A stretch of 25,005 nucleotides of DNA from Chloroflexi bacterium RBG_13_53_26 (GTDB taxonomy: Bacteria > Chloroflexota > Dehalococcoidia > UBA2247 > RBG-13-53-26), in contig MGMW01000103.1 of the NCBI GenBank assembly GCA_001795035.1, positions 1 to 25,005 of the forward strand, read 5' to 3'. The notes beneath the pieces are model-generated. The model did not search any database, was not told the origin of the DNA, and worked only from the letters and a program-made list of their open reading frames with translations. The position numbers and the translations under genes are program-made. Shown piece by piece: positions 7,039 through 15,182 of this stretch. Every line of letters begins with the position of its first letter. Positions within the stretch are counted from its first letter, which is position 1.

Positions 7039-7833
7039 ATGCCAATAGAAGTAGTGGTCCACGGTGCTCTGGGGAGGATGGGAAGAGAGGTAGTAACTGC
7101 CCTCTGCAAAGATACCCAATTGAAACCGGTTGGGGCAGTTGATTCGAAGGCAGAAGGGAAAAGCCTTCCCCTGCCTGATCGAGCCGACTCCATTCCCCTC
7201 TCTTCAAACCTGGAAGGTCTCTTGGCTCAAACCGTTCCCCAGGTTCTTGTGGATTTCAGCATAGCCGAGGCTGCCATGAACACAGTGAGACTCGCCGCCA
7301 AACAGAGGGTTAACTTGGTGATTGGTACTACCGGCCTCTCGGCAGATGACCTGTCCGAGATTGATCGACTGGCCAGAGCCAATGAAGTTGGGGCCATAGT
7401 AGCCCCCAATTTCGCTCTGGGAGCGGTCATCATGATTCACCTGGCCAAGGTGGCGGCAAGATACTTCGACTACGCCGAAATCATCGAGATGCACCATGAG
7501 CAGAAGCTTGACGCACCTTCGGGAACAGCCCTTTCCACTGCTAGGGCAATGGCAGAGGCCAGAGGGAAACCCTTCCTCCATTCGGAAGCACAAAAGGAAA
7601 GCCTGGGGGGGACTAGGGGAGGGGAACTACAGGGGATTTCCCTGCACAGCGTGCGGTTGCCCGGGCTGATGGCACATCAGGAGATTATCTTCGGGACATC
7701 AGGGCAGACACTCACTGTCCGGCATGATACCATCAACAGAGAGTGCTACATGCCTGGTGTAGTCCTGGCCATCAAGAAGGTGATTGAACTGAAAGGGTTA
7801 ACCTATGGCCTGGACAACCTGCTAGGGCTATAA
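7039..7833 (+). CDS. dapB: 4-hydroxy-tetrahydrodipicolinate reductase
   Basis: Reduces the DapA product with NAD(P)H in the diaminopimelate/lysine pathway. The 264-residue length is typical. The N-terminal dinucleotide-binding motif is HGALGRMG (8-15), followed by IGTTG and APNFALGAVIM. The catalytic and substrate block EIIEMHHEQKLDAPSGTAL contains the HH pair, the lysine and the DAPSGTA loop. HSVRLPG and the C-terminal PGVVLAIKKV segment are also standard. GGAACAGGG precedes the ATG. It is the first of three adjacent lysine-pathway genes and sits 39 nt after pnp, so it may be read from the pnp transcript. Confidence 0.96.
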   Translation: MPIEVVVHGALGRMGREVVTALCKDTQLKPVGAVDSKAEGKSLPLPDRADSIPLSSNLEGLLAQTVPQVLVDFSIAEAAMNTVRLAAKQRVNLVIGTTGLSADDLSEIDRLARANEVGAIVAPNFALGAVIMIHLAKVAARYFDYAEIIEMHHEQKLDAPSGTALSTARAMAEARGKPFLHSEAQKESLGGTRGGELQGISLHSVRLPGLMAHQEIIFGTSGQTLTVRHDTINRECYMPGVVLAIKKVIELKGLTYGLDNLLGL

Positions 7834-7845
7834 AGGCCAGCGAAA

Positions 7846-8853
7846 ATGAAGAAACTGCGTGTCGCAATAGTTGGTGCCACCGGATTGGTGGGCCAGGAAT
7901 TCATCAGGGTATTGGAGAGGCGGCGCTTTCCTATGACCTCTATACAGCTTTGTGCCTCTGACCGTTCCCACGGAAAGAAGATGAGAGTTCGGAATGAGGA
8001 GATAGAGGTCAAGGAGACAACCGCAGATTCCTTTGCTGGCATCGACATTGCCCTCTTCTCTGCTGGCGCTGATATCAGCCATCAGTTCTCTCCCATAGCT
8101 GCAAGAAGCGGGGCAGTGGTCGTTGACAATAGTGCAGCATTCAGAATGGAGCCGGACGTACCTTTGGTAGTGCCTGAGGTCAACCCGGAAGACATCGAGA
8201 AACACCGTGGCATCATCGCCAACCCTAATTGCTCAACTATTCAAATGGTAGTTGTCCTTTACCCGCTACACAAGGTTAATCCTATCAAGAGGATTACCGT
8301 GGCCACATACCAGTCTGTCTCGGGAACCGGATCAGCCGCCATAGAAGAGTTGACCACTCAATCCAGGCTTGTTCTCGAGGAACAGGAAACCAAACCGCAG
8401 GTATACCCATACCAAATCGCCTTCAACGTGTTGCCTGAGATCGACGCTTTTCTGGAAAATGGGTACACCAAAGAAGAGTGGAAGATGGTGGAGGAAACCC
8501 GTAAGATCATGCATGCACCTGACATTGCCGTGTCAGCTACCTGCGTGCGGGTACCGGTAGTCGTCGGACATAGCGAAGCTGTCCAAGTAGAGTTTACCCG
8601 TCCCATGTCCCCTGAGGAGGCAAGGCACATCCTATCAGAGGCCCCTGGGGTGAGGCTGATGGACAACCCGACTGGCAGACTTTACCCCTATCCTTTCATG
8701 GTGGCCGGGCAAGATGATGTGTATGTAGGCAGGATTCGAAAGGACGCCTCCCACCCCAATGGCCTGGTATTCTGGATCGTAGGTGACAACCTGCGCAAAG
8801 GGGCCGCTCTAAACGCCGTTCAGATCGCTGAGATGTTGATCCCAGGAGACTAA
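7846..8853 (+). CDS. asd: Aspartate-semialdehyde dehydrogenase
   Basis: Makes L-aspartate 4-semialdehyde from aspartyl phosphate with NADPH, the branch point to lysine/DAP, threonine and methionine. The protein has 335 residues. GATGLVGQEF (10-19) is the NADP-binding loop, VVDNSAAFRM the phosphate/substrate region, and C129 in NPNCSTIQ the catalytic cysteine. R235 and H242 in CVRVPVVVGHSEAV are the substrate-binding Arg and catalytic His region. It starts 12 nt after the dapB stop, so the two genes are almost certainly co-transcribed. Confidence 0.96.
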   Translation: MKKLRVAIVGATGLVGQEFIRVLERRRFPMTSIQLCASDRSHGKKMRVRNEEIEVKETTADSFAGIDIALFSAGADISHQFSPIAARSGAVVVDNSAAFRMEPDVPLVVPEVNPEDIEKHRGIIANPNCSTIQMVVVLYPLHKVNPIKRITVATYQSVSGTGSAAIEELTTQSRLVLEEQETKPQVYPYQIAFNVLPEIDAFLENGYTKEEWKMVEETRKIMHAPDIAVSATCVRVPVVVGHSEAVQVEFTRPMSPEEARHILSEAPGVRLMDNPTGRLYPYPFMVAGQDDVYVGRIRKDASHPNGLVFWIVGDNLRKGAALNAVQIAEMLIPGD

Positions 8854-8992
8854 ACCTGTGCAAGCTGGCACTAGATTCTGCAACTTTGTCAGCGCTCACA
8901 GATTGGCAGGCTGACTCGGTTCATCTTGGCAGAATCAAAGGACTTCAACCAATAGTATGACACATATGAAGCGTTTGCTGAGGAGCTAAGGA

Positions 8993-9889
8993 ATGGAAGA
9001 TCTTGGCCGCCTTCTCACAGCCATGGTGACTCCCTTTGATGAAGATGGTGAAGTAGACTACCGTCAAGCAAAGAGACTGGCCCAGGCCTTGCTCAAATCT
9101 GGAAGCCAGGGGATTGTGGTTTCAGGAACCACTGGCGAGTCTCCCACACTGACCAAAGAGGAGAAGCTACGCCTCTACGCTGAAGTGAAGTCGGTTGTGG
9201 AGCACGGGGTCGTGGCTAATACCGGCACCTATAGCACCAAGGCAAGCATTGAACTTACAAGGGAAGCTGAGCAGGTGGGTGTCGACGCCATCTTGATTGT
9301 GGTCCCCTACTACAATAGGCCAACACAGGAGGGGTTGTTCCAGCATTTCAAGAGCATAGCTCAAAGCACCTGTTTGCCCTGCATCCTCTACAATGTACCG
9401 AGCAGGACAGTCACCAGTCTTTCAGCCGAGACAGTGATTCGGTTATCTCAAATCGACAATATCGTGGGCATAAAGGAGGCTAGTGGAAATCTGGAGCAAG
9501 TCGCCAGAATTATCCAGGATGCGAAGAGGGGTTTTGTGGTCTACAGCGGGAATGATAGTGACACCTTGCCCATCATGTCGTTGGGGGGCTATGGCGTCAT
9601 CAGCGTTGCATCGCATTTGGTGGGCAATCAAATAAGCAGAATGATAGACAGGTTTCTCAGCGCCAGAACAGAAGAGGCTGCACAGATTCACCGGGACCTC
9701 CTGCCTCTGATAAATGCCCTGTTTGTTCTCTCTAACCCCATACCGGTCAAGCACGCTCTTAACCACGTGGGCTTTCCGGTGGGCAAACCTCGCCTTCCCC
9801 TTACCGAGCCAGATGAGAAAAGCAAATCTACCATAGAAGCAACATTGAAGGACTATCACATCGATCTACCTGTTGAGGTTTTGAAATGA
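8993..9889 (+). CDS. dapA: 4-hydroxy-tetrahydrodipicolinate synthase
   Basis: Condenses pyruvate with aspartate semialdehyde; a class I aldolase TIM barrel. The 298-residue protein shows GTTGES (45-50), Y107 in VPYYN, Y133 in LYNVPSRT, and the Schiff-base lysine K161 in GIKEASG. These positions coincide with the E. coli numbering as I recall it. A strong ribosome binding site (GAGGAGCTAAGGA) precedes the ATG. A 139-bp gap after asd holds no clear promoter or riboswitch. The stop overlaps the start of the PEP synthase gene. Confidence 0.96.
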   Translation: MEDLGRLLTAMVTPFDEDGEVDYRQAKRLAQALLKSGSQGIVVSGTTGESPTLTKEEKLRLYAEVKSVVEHGVVANTGTYSTKASIELTREAEQVGVDAILIVVPYYNRPTQEGLFQHFKSIAQSTCLPCILYNVPSRTVTSLSAETVIRLSQIDNIVGIKEASGNLEQVARIIQDAKRGFVVYSGNDSDTLPIMSLGGYGVISVASHLVGNQISRMIDRFLSARTEEAAQIHRDLLPLINALFVLSNPIPVKHALNHVGFPVGKPRLPLTEPDEKSKSTIEATLKDYHIDLPVEVLK

Positions 9890-12177
9890 AGTCCGAGGAG
9901 GGACCCGCACCGATGAAGACGCCCCTCAAGGTGATAGCCTGGTTTGAGGAAATTGGCAAAGCGGACATCCCCATTGCTGGTGGCAAGGGGGCTAACCTGG
10001 GAGAGCTAACCAGGGCTCAGGTTCCCGTGCCTCCCGGCTTTGTTGTCACTGCTGATGCCTACTTCAGTTTTCTAAAGGAAGAGCGTCTCACCGACAGAAT
10101 CCGACATCGCCTCAGATACCTTGACCCCCGAGATAGCAGAATGCTTCAAGAGGTCGCCTTCGAGATCAGGCAAATGATCAGCCTGGCCCCCATGCCCCCA
10201 TACATGGCCGAAGAGATAAAACAGGCCTATCAGAGAATGCAGCAAGGACTCGTGGCAGTGAGATCCTCGGCTACTGCAGAAGACTTGCCAGAAGCATCCT
10301 TCGCCGGACAGCAGAGCACCTATCTTAATGTACAAGGCGAATCTGATGTAGTAGCCGCAGTTCAGAACTGCTGGGCCTCTCTCTATGAAGCCCGGGCTAT
10401 CTTCTACAGAAACGAGCATGGTTTCGATCATCTTAAGATAGGTATAGCCGTCGTAGTGCAGAGAATGGTGCAGTCAGAGGTGTCCGGTGTGGTCTTCACC
10501 GCAGAACCTTTGAGCAGCGACAATGACAAGATCATCATCGAAGCAGCCTACGGCCTTGGTGAAGCCGTGGTTTCGGGCGAGCTGACACCGGACATGTATC
10601 TGCTGGACAAAGAACCCCTGAGTCTTCTGGAGAGGAGAATCGCTGCACAGGACTGGCAACTGGTAAGGAATCCCCATAGTGAGGATAGGCGACACAATAT
10701 CAAAGTGGCGATTCCCGCCGCAAAGCAAAATGAGCAGAAACTGTCAGATGGAGACATCCTCGCGCTGGCCAGGGTAGCCAAGACAATCGAGGATCTGTAC
10801 AAATGCCCCCAGGACATCGAATGGGCCAAGGAGGGCGGCAAAATCTACATCGTCCAGGCCCGTCCCATAACCACATTGAAGGCAAAGCAGGAGCCGACAA
10901 CGGAGATCAAGGGCGTGGAACTCCTCCACGGGCTGCCAGCCAGTCCCGGCATAGCCGTTGGCCAAACCGAGATAGTTCTTGACCCATTCGAAATAGTTAA
11001 GCTACAGGGCGGCCAGGTCTTGGTAGCTGAGATGACAACTCCTGACTTCGTCCCTGCCATGAAGCGGGCAGCAGCCATCGTTACCGACCGCGGCGGCAGG
11101 ACCTGTCATGCCGCTATCATCGCCAGGGAGCTGGGAGTGCCCTGTGTAGTGGGAACCGGCAATGCAACAAAGGTGTTGGGGGAGAAGCAGTTGGTCACGG
11201 TGGACGGTTTTCAGGGCAGGGTCTATCAAGGAAGGGTAGCCTGCGACACAAGGATAGAAGCCCCTGCTGTGATCAGGAAGCACTTGAAGACTGCTACTAA
11301 GGTCTACGTCAATCTCGCCGAGCCGGATCTGGCAAGCGCTGTAGCCGCTCGTGATGTAGATGGCGTCGGGCTTCTCCGGGCTGAGTTTATGATTGCCGGT
11401 ATTGGCCAGCACCCCCGCTACATGCTCGAACAGAATAGAGGCAGCGAATTTGTGGATAAACTGGCTCAGGGCGTCAGCACATTCGCCAAAGCTTTCGATC
11501 CCAGACCGGTTGTCTATAGAACCACCGACTTCAAGACCAACGAATACCGCAATCTCAAGGGCGGGGAGAGTTACGAGGAAGTGGAAGAGAATCCCATGCT
11601 TGGCTACAGAGGATGTTCACGCTACATCAGAGAGCCCGAAGTCTTTAAGCTGGAGATAGAGGCCCTGAAGAAAGTGAGGCAGAGTTTCGACAACCTGTGG
11701 GTGATGATACCCTTTGTGCGTACAGTAGAAGCACTGGCACACGCCAGAAGCATTCTGGAAGCAGAGGGCTTGACTGTATCCGACGGCTTCAAGCTATGGA
11801 TGATGGTCGAGGTGCCCTCCAACATCATCCTGATAGACAGGTTCATCGATGTGGGACTTGATGGCATCTCAATCGGTTCCAATGACTTGACCCAGCTTAC
11901 TCTTGGCGTGGATCGGGATAGCACGAAGCTGGCCGACGTGTTTGATGAGCGGGACGAGGCCGTACTCTGGTGCCTCGAGAGGGCCATCAGCCGAGCCAGG
12001 AGAAGACGCATAACCTCCTCTATCTGCGGGCAAGCACCTTCGGAGTACCCTGAACTAACGGCAAAGCTGGTTAAGTGGGGTATAACATCTGTTTCAGTAA
12101 ACCCTGATATGATAGAGCATGCCAGGGCAACGATTGCCGAGGTAGAGGAAGAGTTGGGCATTCGCCCTCATGAGTAA
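9886..12177 (+). CDS. ppsA: Phosphoenolpyruvate synthase (pyruvate, water dikinase)
   Basis: Converts pyruvate and ATP to PEP, AMP and phosphate for gluconeogenesis. The 763-residue protein (E. coli: 792) has all three parts. The N-terminal ATP-grasp domain carries GGKGANLGEL, VRSSATAEDLPEASFAGQQ and VQARPITT (to about 330). The swivelling phosphohistidine domain has TDRGGRTCHAAI with catalytic H408. The C-terminal PEP/pyruvate TIM barrel has LRAEFM, GYRG, MVEVPSN, IGSNDLTQ and the CGQAPS cysteine. ATG 9886 overlaps the dapA stop by 4 bp (ATGA). A second in-frame ATG at 9913 follows a better ribosome binding site (GAGGAGGG) and may be the true start. Direct coupling to dapA, which uses pyruvate, is unusual. 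Confidence 0.93.
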   Translation: MKSEEGPAPMKTPLKVIAWFEEIGKADIPIAGGKGANLGELTRAQVPVPPGFVVTADAYFSFLKEERLTDRIRHRLRYLDPRDSRMLQEVAFEIRQMISLAPMPPYMAEEIKQAYQRMQQGLVAVRSSATAEDLPEASFAGQQSTYLNVQGESDVVAAVQNCWASLYEARAIFYRNEHGFDHLKIGIAVVVQRMVQSEVSGVVFTAEPLSSDNDKIIIEAAYGLGEAVVSGELTPDMYLLDKEPLSLLERRIAAQDWQLVRNPHSEDRRHNIKVAIPAAKQNEQKLSDGDILALARVAKTIEDLYKCPQDIEWAKEGGKIYIVQARPITTLKAKQEPTTEIKGVELLHGLPASPGIAVGQTEIVLDPFEIVKLQGGQVLVAEMTTPDFVPAMKRAAAIVTDRGGRTCHAAIIARELGVPCVVGTGNATKVLGEKQLVTVDGFQGRVYQGRVACDTRIEAPAVIRKHLKTATKVYVNLAEPDLASAVAARDVDGVGLLRAEFMIAGIGQHPRYMLEQNRGSEFVDKLAQGVSTFAKAFDPRPVVYRTTDFKTNEYRNLKGGESYEEVEENPMLGYRGCSRYIREPEVFKLEIEALKKVRQSFDNLWVMIPFVRTVEALAHARSILEAEGLTVSDGFKLWMMVEVPSNIILIDRFIDVGLDGISIGSNDLTQLTLGVDRDSTKLADVFDERDEAVLWCLERAISRARRRRITSSICGQAPSEYPELTAKLVKWGITSVSVNPDMIEHARATIAEVEEELGIRPHE

Positions 12178-12214
12178 TTCATCACTAAGCTCTCTGCACA
12201 ATATCTAGCAAGCA

Positions 12215-13267
12215 GTGAATGCACCACATACGTCTATCCGTGTCTGGCTGGAGGAGAAAGAGGAACACCTCTCTCCTTATGCCACAAAGAGCAGGCTTTC
12301 AAAAGGAAGGCTGTGGCCTGAGGAACCCTGCTCCACACGCACCGTATTTCAGCGTGATCGGGACCGCGTAATCCACTGCAAGGCCTTTCGTCGCTTGAAA
12401 CACAAGACCCAGGTCTTTATTGCCCCGTTGGGAGATCACTATGTAACTCGATTAACTCACACTCTGGAGGTTTCCCAGATCGCTCGCTCCATAGCACGCG
12501 GCCTGAATCTCAATGAAGACCTAACGGAGGCGATCGCCCTGGGACATGACCTGGGTCACACGCCCTTTGGACACACAGGGGAGGAAGTCCTGAACGAAAT
12601 CTCGCCCTCCGGCTTCAGGCACAACGAACAGAGTCTAAGAGTAGTCGATTTCCTGGAGAAAGGCGGCAAGGGACTCAACCTCACCGGGGAGGTGAGAGAG
12701 GGTATCCTCAAGCATTCAAAGTCCAGAGTGGACATCATGGGCGAAGGATGGGAAACCGTCGATACCCTTGAGGGTCAAATATGCAAGATCGCCGATATCA
12801 TCGCCTACATAAACCATGACATCGACGATGCTCTCCGTGCTGACATAATCAAGGAAAGCGAGATTCCTCGCTCGACCATACATGCATTGGGGCAATCTCG
12901 CTCTGAACGAATAAACACCGTGATCTGCGATATTCTGGATCATTCGTGGGCTGCCAGAGGGGAAGGGTTGACAGACGGGCAAATACAACCGATGATTGGG
13001 ATGAGCCCCCCGGTGAATGAGATCATGAACACTCTCAGAGCCTTTCTTTTCATCAGAGTGTACGATTCCGAGCTGGTGAATCGGGAAGCAGAGAAGGCCA
13101 AGAAGATAGTGCACCTGCTCTATGAATATTTCATGGGACATGAGAAGGAACTCCCCCAAGAATATGCTCTCTGCGGTGAGCCTCTCGTCAATAGGGTGGT
13201 AGATCACGTGGCTGGGATGACTGATCAGTATGCTATTCGAACGGCTGCGGACCTCGGCCTATCGTGA
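12215..13267 (+). CDS. dgt: Deoxyguanosinetriphosphate triphosphohydrolase-like HD protein
   Basis: dNTP triphosphohydrolase family, releasing deoxynucleoside and triphosphate; a nucleotide-pool role is likely. The 350-residue protein fits the shorter dGTPase-like subgroup. The HD metal site is clear: H82 in RLTHTLEVSQ and H111-D112 in the signature GHDLGHTPFGHTGEE, followed by FRHNEQSLR. A later IADIIAYINHDIDDALRA segment supplies the last metal-binding Asp. The start is GTG 12215 with a weak ribosome binding site. It lies just upstream of dnaG, which fits a DNA-replication context. Substrate preference among dNTPs cannot be read from the sequence. Confidence 0.9.
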   Translation: MNAPHTSIRVWLEEKEEHLSPYATKSRLSKGRLWPEEPCSTRTVFQRDRDRVIHCKAFRRLKHKTQVFIAPLGDHYVTRLTHTLEVSQIARSIARGLNLNEDLTEAIALGHDLGHTPFGHTGEEVLNEISPSGFRHNEQSLRVVDFLEKGGKGLNLTGEVREGILKHSKSRVDIMGEGWETVDTLEGQICKIADIIAYINHDIDDALRADIIKESEIPRSTIHALGQSRSERINTVICDILDHSWAARGEGLTDGQIQPMIGMSPPVNEIMNTLRAFLFIRVYDSELVNREAEKAKKIVHLLYEYFMGHEKELPQEYALCGEPLVNRVVDHVAGMTDQYAIRTAADLGLS

Positions 13268-13325
13268 CAATTTCCATGCTGAATGAGCTACAACTGTCAC
13301 CAGCCGATGAAGAGCTATAGGAACT

Positions 13326-15182
13326 ATGGACACCATCGACGAAGTAAAACAGAGAATAGACATAGTCGAAGCGATTGCCAGCTACGTGCCTGACCTGAAG
13401 AAGGCTGGACGTAACTTCAAAGCCATCTGTCCTTTCCACCAGGAAAAGACCCCATCGTTCTACGTGTTCCCAGAGCGCCAGAGCTGGCATTGTTTCGGGG
13501 CCTGCAGCACGGGAGGCGATGTCTTCTCCTTCGTGATGAAAAAGGAAGGGATCGGCTTCGGGGAAGCACTCAGAATCCTGGCGGAGAAAGCAGGCATCTC
13601 CCTCACCTTCAGAAGGACAGAGGATGGTGAAACTGAAACAGAGAAGCTCAAGAAGACAAACGAGACGGCCGCCGAATACTACCACCATCTACTCCTCCAA
13701 TCCCCAAGTGGCCAACAGGCCCGCGCCTACCTGGCCCAGAGAGGCGTCTCGGATAAGACCTTGAGCCAATTCCAACTGGGATGCAGCCCCGATAGCTGGG
13801 ACTCGTTACGCCAGGAAATGCTCAAGATAGGCTATCGGGAAAGCGAGCTCATAGCTGCTGGGCTGGTGATAGAAAAGGAGCGCGGGGGAGGTACCTACGA
13901 CCGCTTCCGCAACCGACTGATGTTCCCCATTCGAGATATGACTGGAAGAGTCTTGGGCTTCGGAGCTCGGGCCCTCGACGAATCCCTGCCCAAATACCTC
14001 AATTCACCTCAAACGCTGGTTTTCGACAAGAGCAACGTGCTCTACGGGATCGATCATGCCAAATCCACTATAAGGAAGCAGAATCTGGCAGTGATAGTGG
14101 AAGGCTACATGGATGTCATCGTGGCCCATCAATACAACTTCAGTAATGTAGTCGCTTCTCTGGGTACTGCTCTTACAGAGAAACAGGTAAGCATGATCAA
14201 GAAGTTGACTAAGAGTCTTGCCCTGGCCCTCGATGCCGATGCTGCCGGTGAAATGGCAACACTCAGAGGAATTGAGGTAGCCAGTCATACTTTCGATCAA
14301 AAAGTAGTGCCATTTCCAACGTCAGCGGGCCTGGTGAAATATGAAGATGTCCTTGACGCAGAGATAAGCGTCATGGTCTTGCCTGCAGGCAAGGATCCTG
14401 ATGACATCATCAAGGAGAACCCGAAGGAGTGGGAACGACTGCTTGCTGAGGCATCGCCGGTAATCGATTACACCTTTGATTTCGTGGTTTCCAAGCTGGA
14501 TCTGGCGAAGATGAAAGACAAGTCCTCCGCCGTCGATAGGCTACTGCCGCTTATTGCCGAAATCAAGCATCCCGTCCGTCAAGCCCATTACCTCCAGAAA
14601 CTGGCTCGCGCGGTGGGGCTGGATGAGAAAAGCCTGGCCTCGGCTATCAAACAACTGAGGTTACAGCCAACGGGCTCGAGACGAGAAGGCGATATGGCAC
14701 GGTCTTCGAGACTTGTTCCATCCCTATCCCCGTGTGATCCCTTGGCAGAGTACTGCCTTTCTCTACTCATCTGCTACCCCCAGCTAAGAAGTCATGCCTT
14801 GGGTCTATCAGCCGACTTCTTCACCACTCGCAGTGAGAATCGCGAAGTGTTCCTTGCATGGCAACATTCCGGTGATCTAGAATCAATGCGCCAGGTATTG
14901 GATGTAACCCTTGAGGAGCACCTGGATGCCATTCTGGCCAAGCCACTTCCTCCGTTGCGCGCTCAAGAGCCAGAACATGCTCTCCGGGAATGTATCGACC
15001 GCCTACGAGAGCGATGGCTGAGAGATATGAAAACGAAGGAGAAGATCCTCATCTCTGAGGCAGAAACCGAAGGCAGCACTGCTGATTTGGAAGAAATTCA
15101 ACAGTCCGCAATAAAACTCAATACTGAACTAGGAGAGGTTTTCCTCCATGCCAAACAAAGAAAGGGCCAAAGGGCAAGCTAG
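13326..15182 (+). CDS. dnaG: DNA primase
   Basis: Synthesises RNA primers for replication. The 618-residue protein has the N-terminal CHC2 zinc domain (CPFHQEKTPSF and WHCFGACSTGGD, about 38-72). The RNA polymerase core has the RLMFPIRD...GFGAR...PKYLNSP motifs. The TOPRIM domain has EGYMD (259-263) and DADAAG (303-308), followed by the helical C-terminal DnaB-interaction region. Between the TOPRIM acidic motif and LPAGKDPDDII lies an extra stretch (about 315-345, with VVPFPTSAGLVKYEDVLDAE) not present in E. coli or Bacillus enzymes as I know them. The 3' end overlaps rpoD by 35 bp. Confidence 0.96.
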   Translation: MDTIDEVKQRIDIVEAIASYVPDLKKAGRNFKAICPFHQEKTPSFYVFPERQSWHCFGACSTGGDVFSFVMKKEGIGFGEALRILAEKAGISLTFRRTEDGETETEKLKKTNETAAEYYHHLLLQSPSGQQARAYLAQRGVSDKTLSQFQLGCSPDSWDSLRQEMLKIGYRESELIAAGLVIEKERGGGTYDRFRNRLMFPIRDMTGRVLGFGARALDESLPKYLNSPQTLVFDKSNVLYGIDHAKSTIRKQNLAVIVEGYMDVIVAHQYNFSNVVASLGTALTEKQVSMIKKLTKSLALALDADAAGEMATLRGIEVASHTFDQKVVPFPTSAGLVKYEDVLDAEISVMVLPAGKDPDDIIKENPKEWERLLAEASPVIDYTFDFVVSKLDLAKMKDKSSAVDRLLPLIAEIKHPVRQAHYLQKLARAVGLDEKSLASAIKQLRLQPTGSRREGDMARSSRLVPSLSPCDPLAEYCLSLLICYPQLRSHALGLSADFFTTRSENREVFLAWQHSGDLESMRQVLDVTLEEHLDAILAKPLPPLRAQEPEHALRECIDRLRERWLRDMKTKEKILISEAETEGSTADLEEIQQSAIKLNTELGEVFLHAKQRKGQRAS

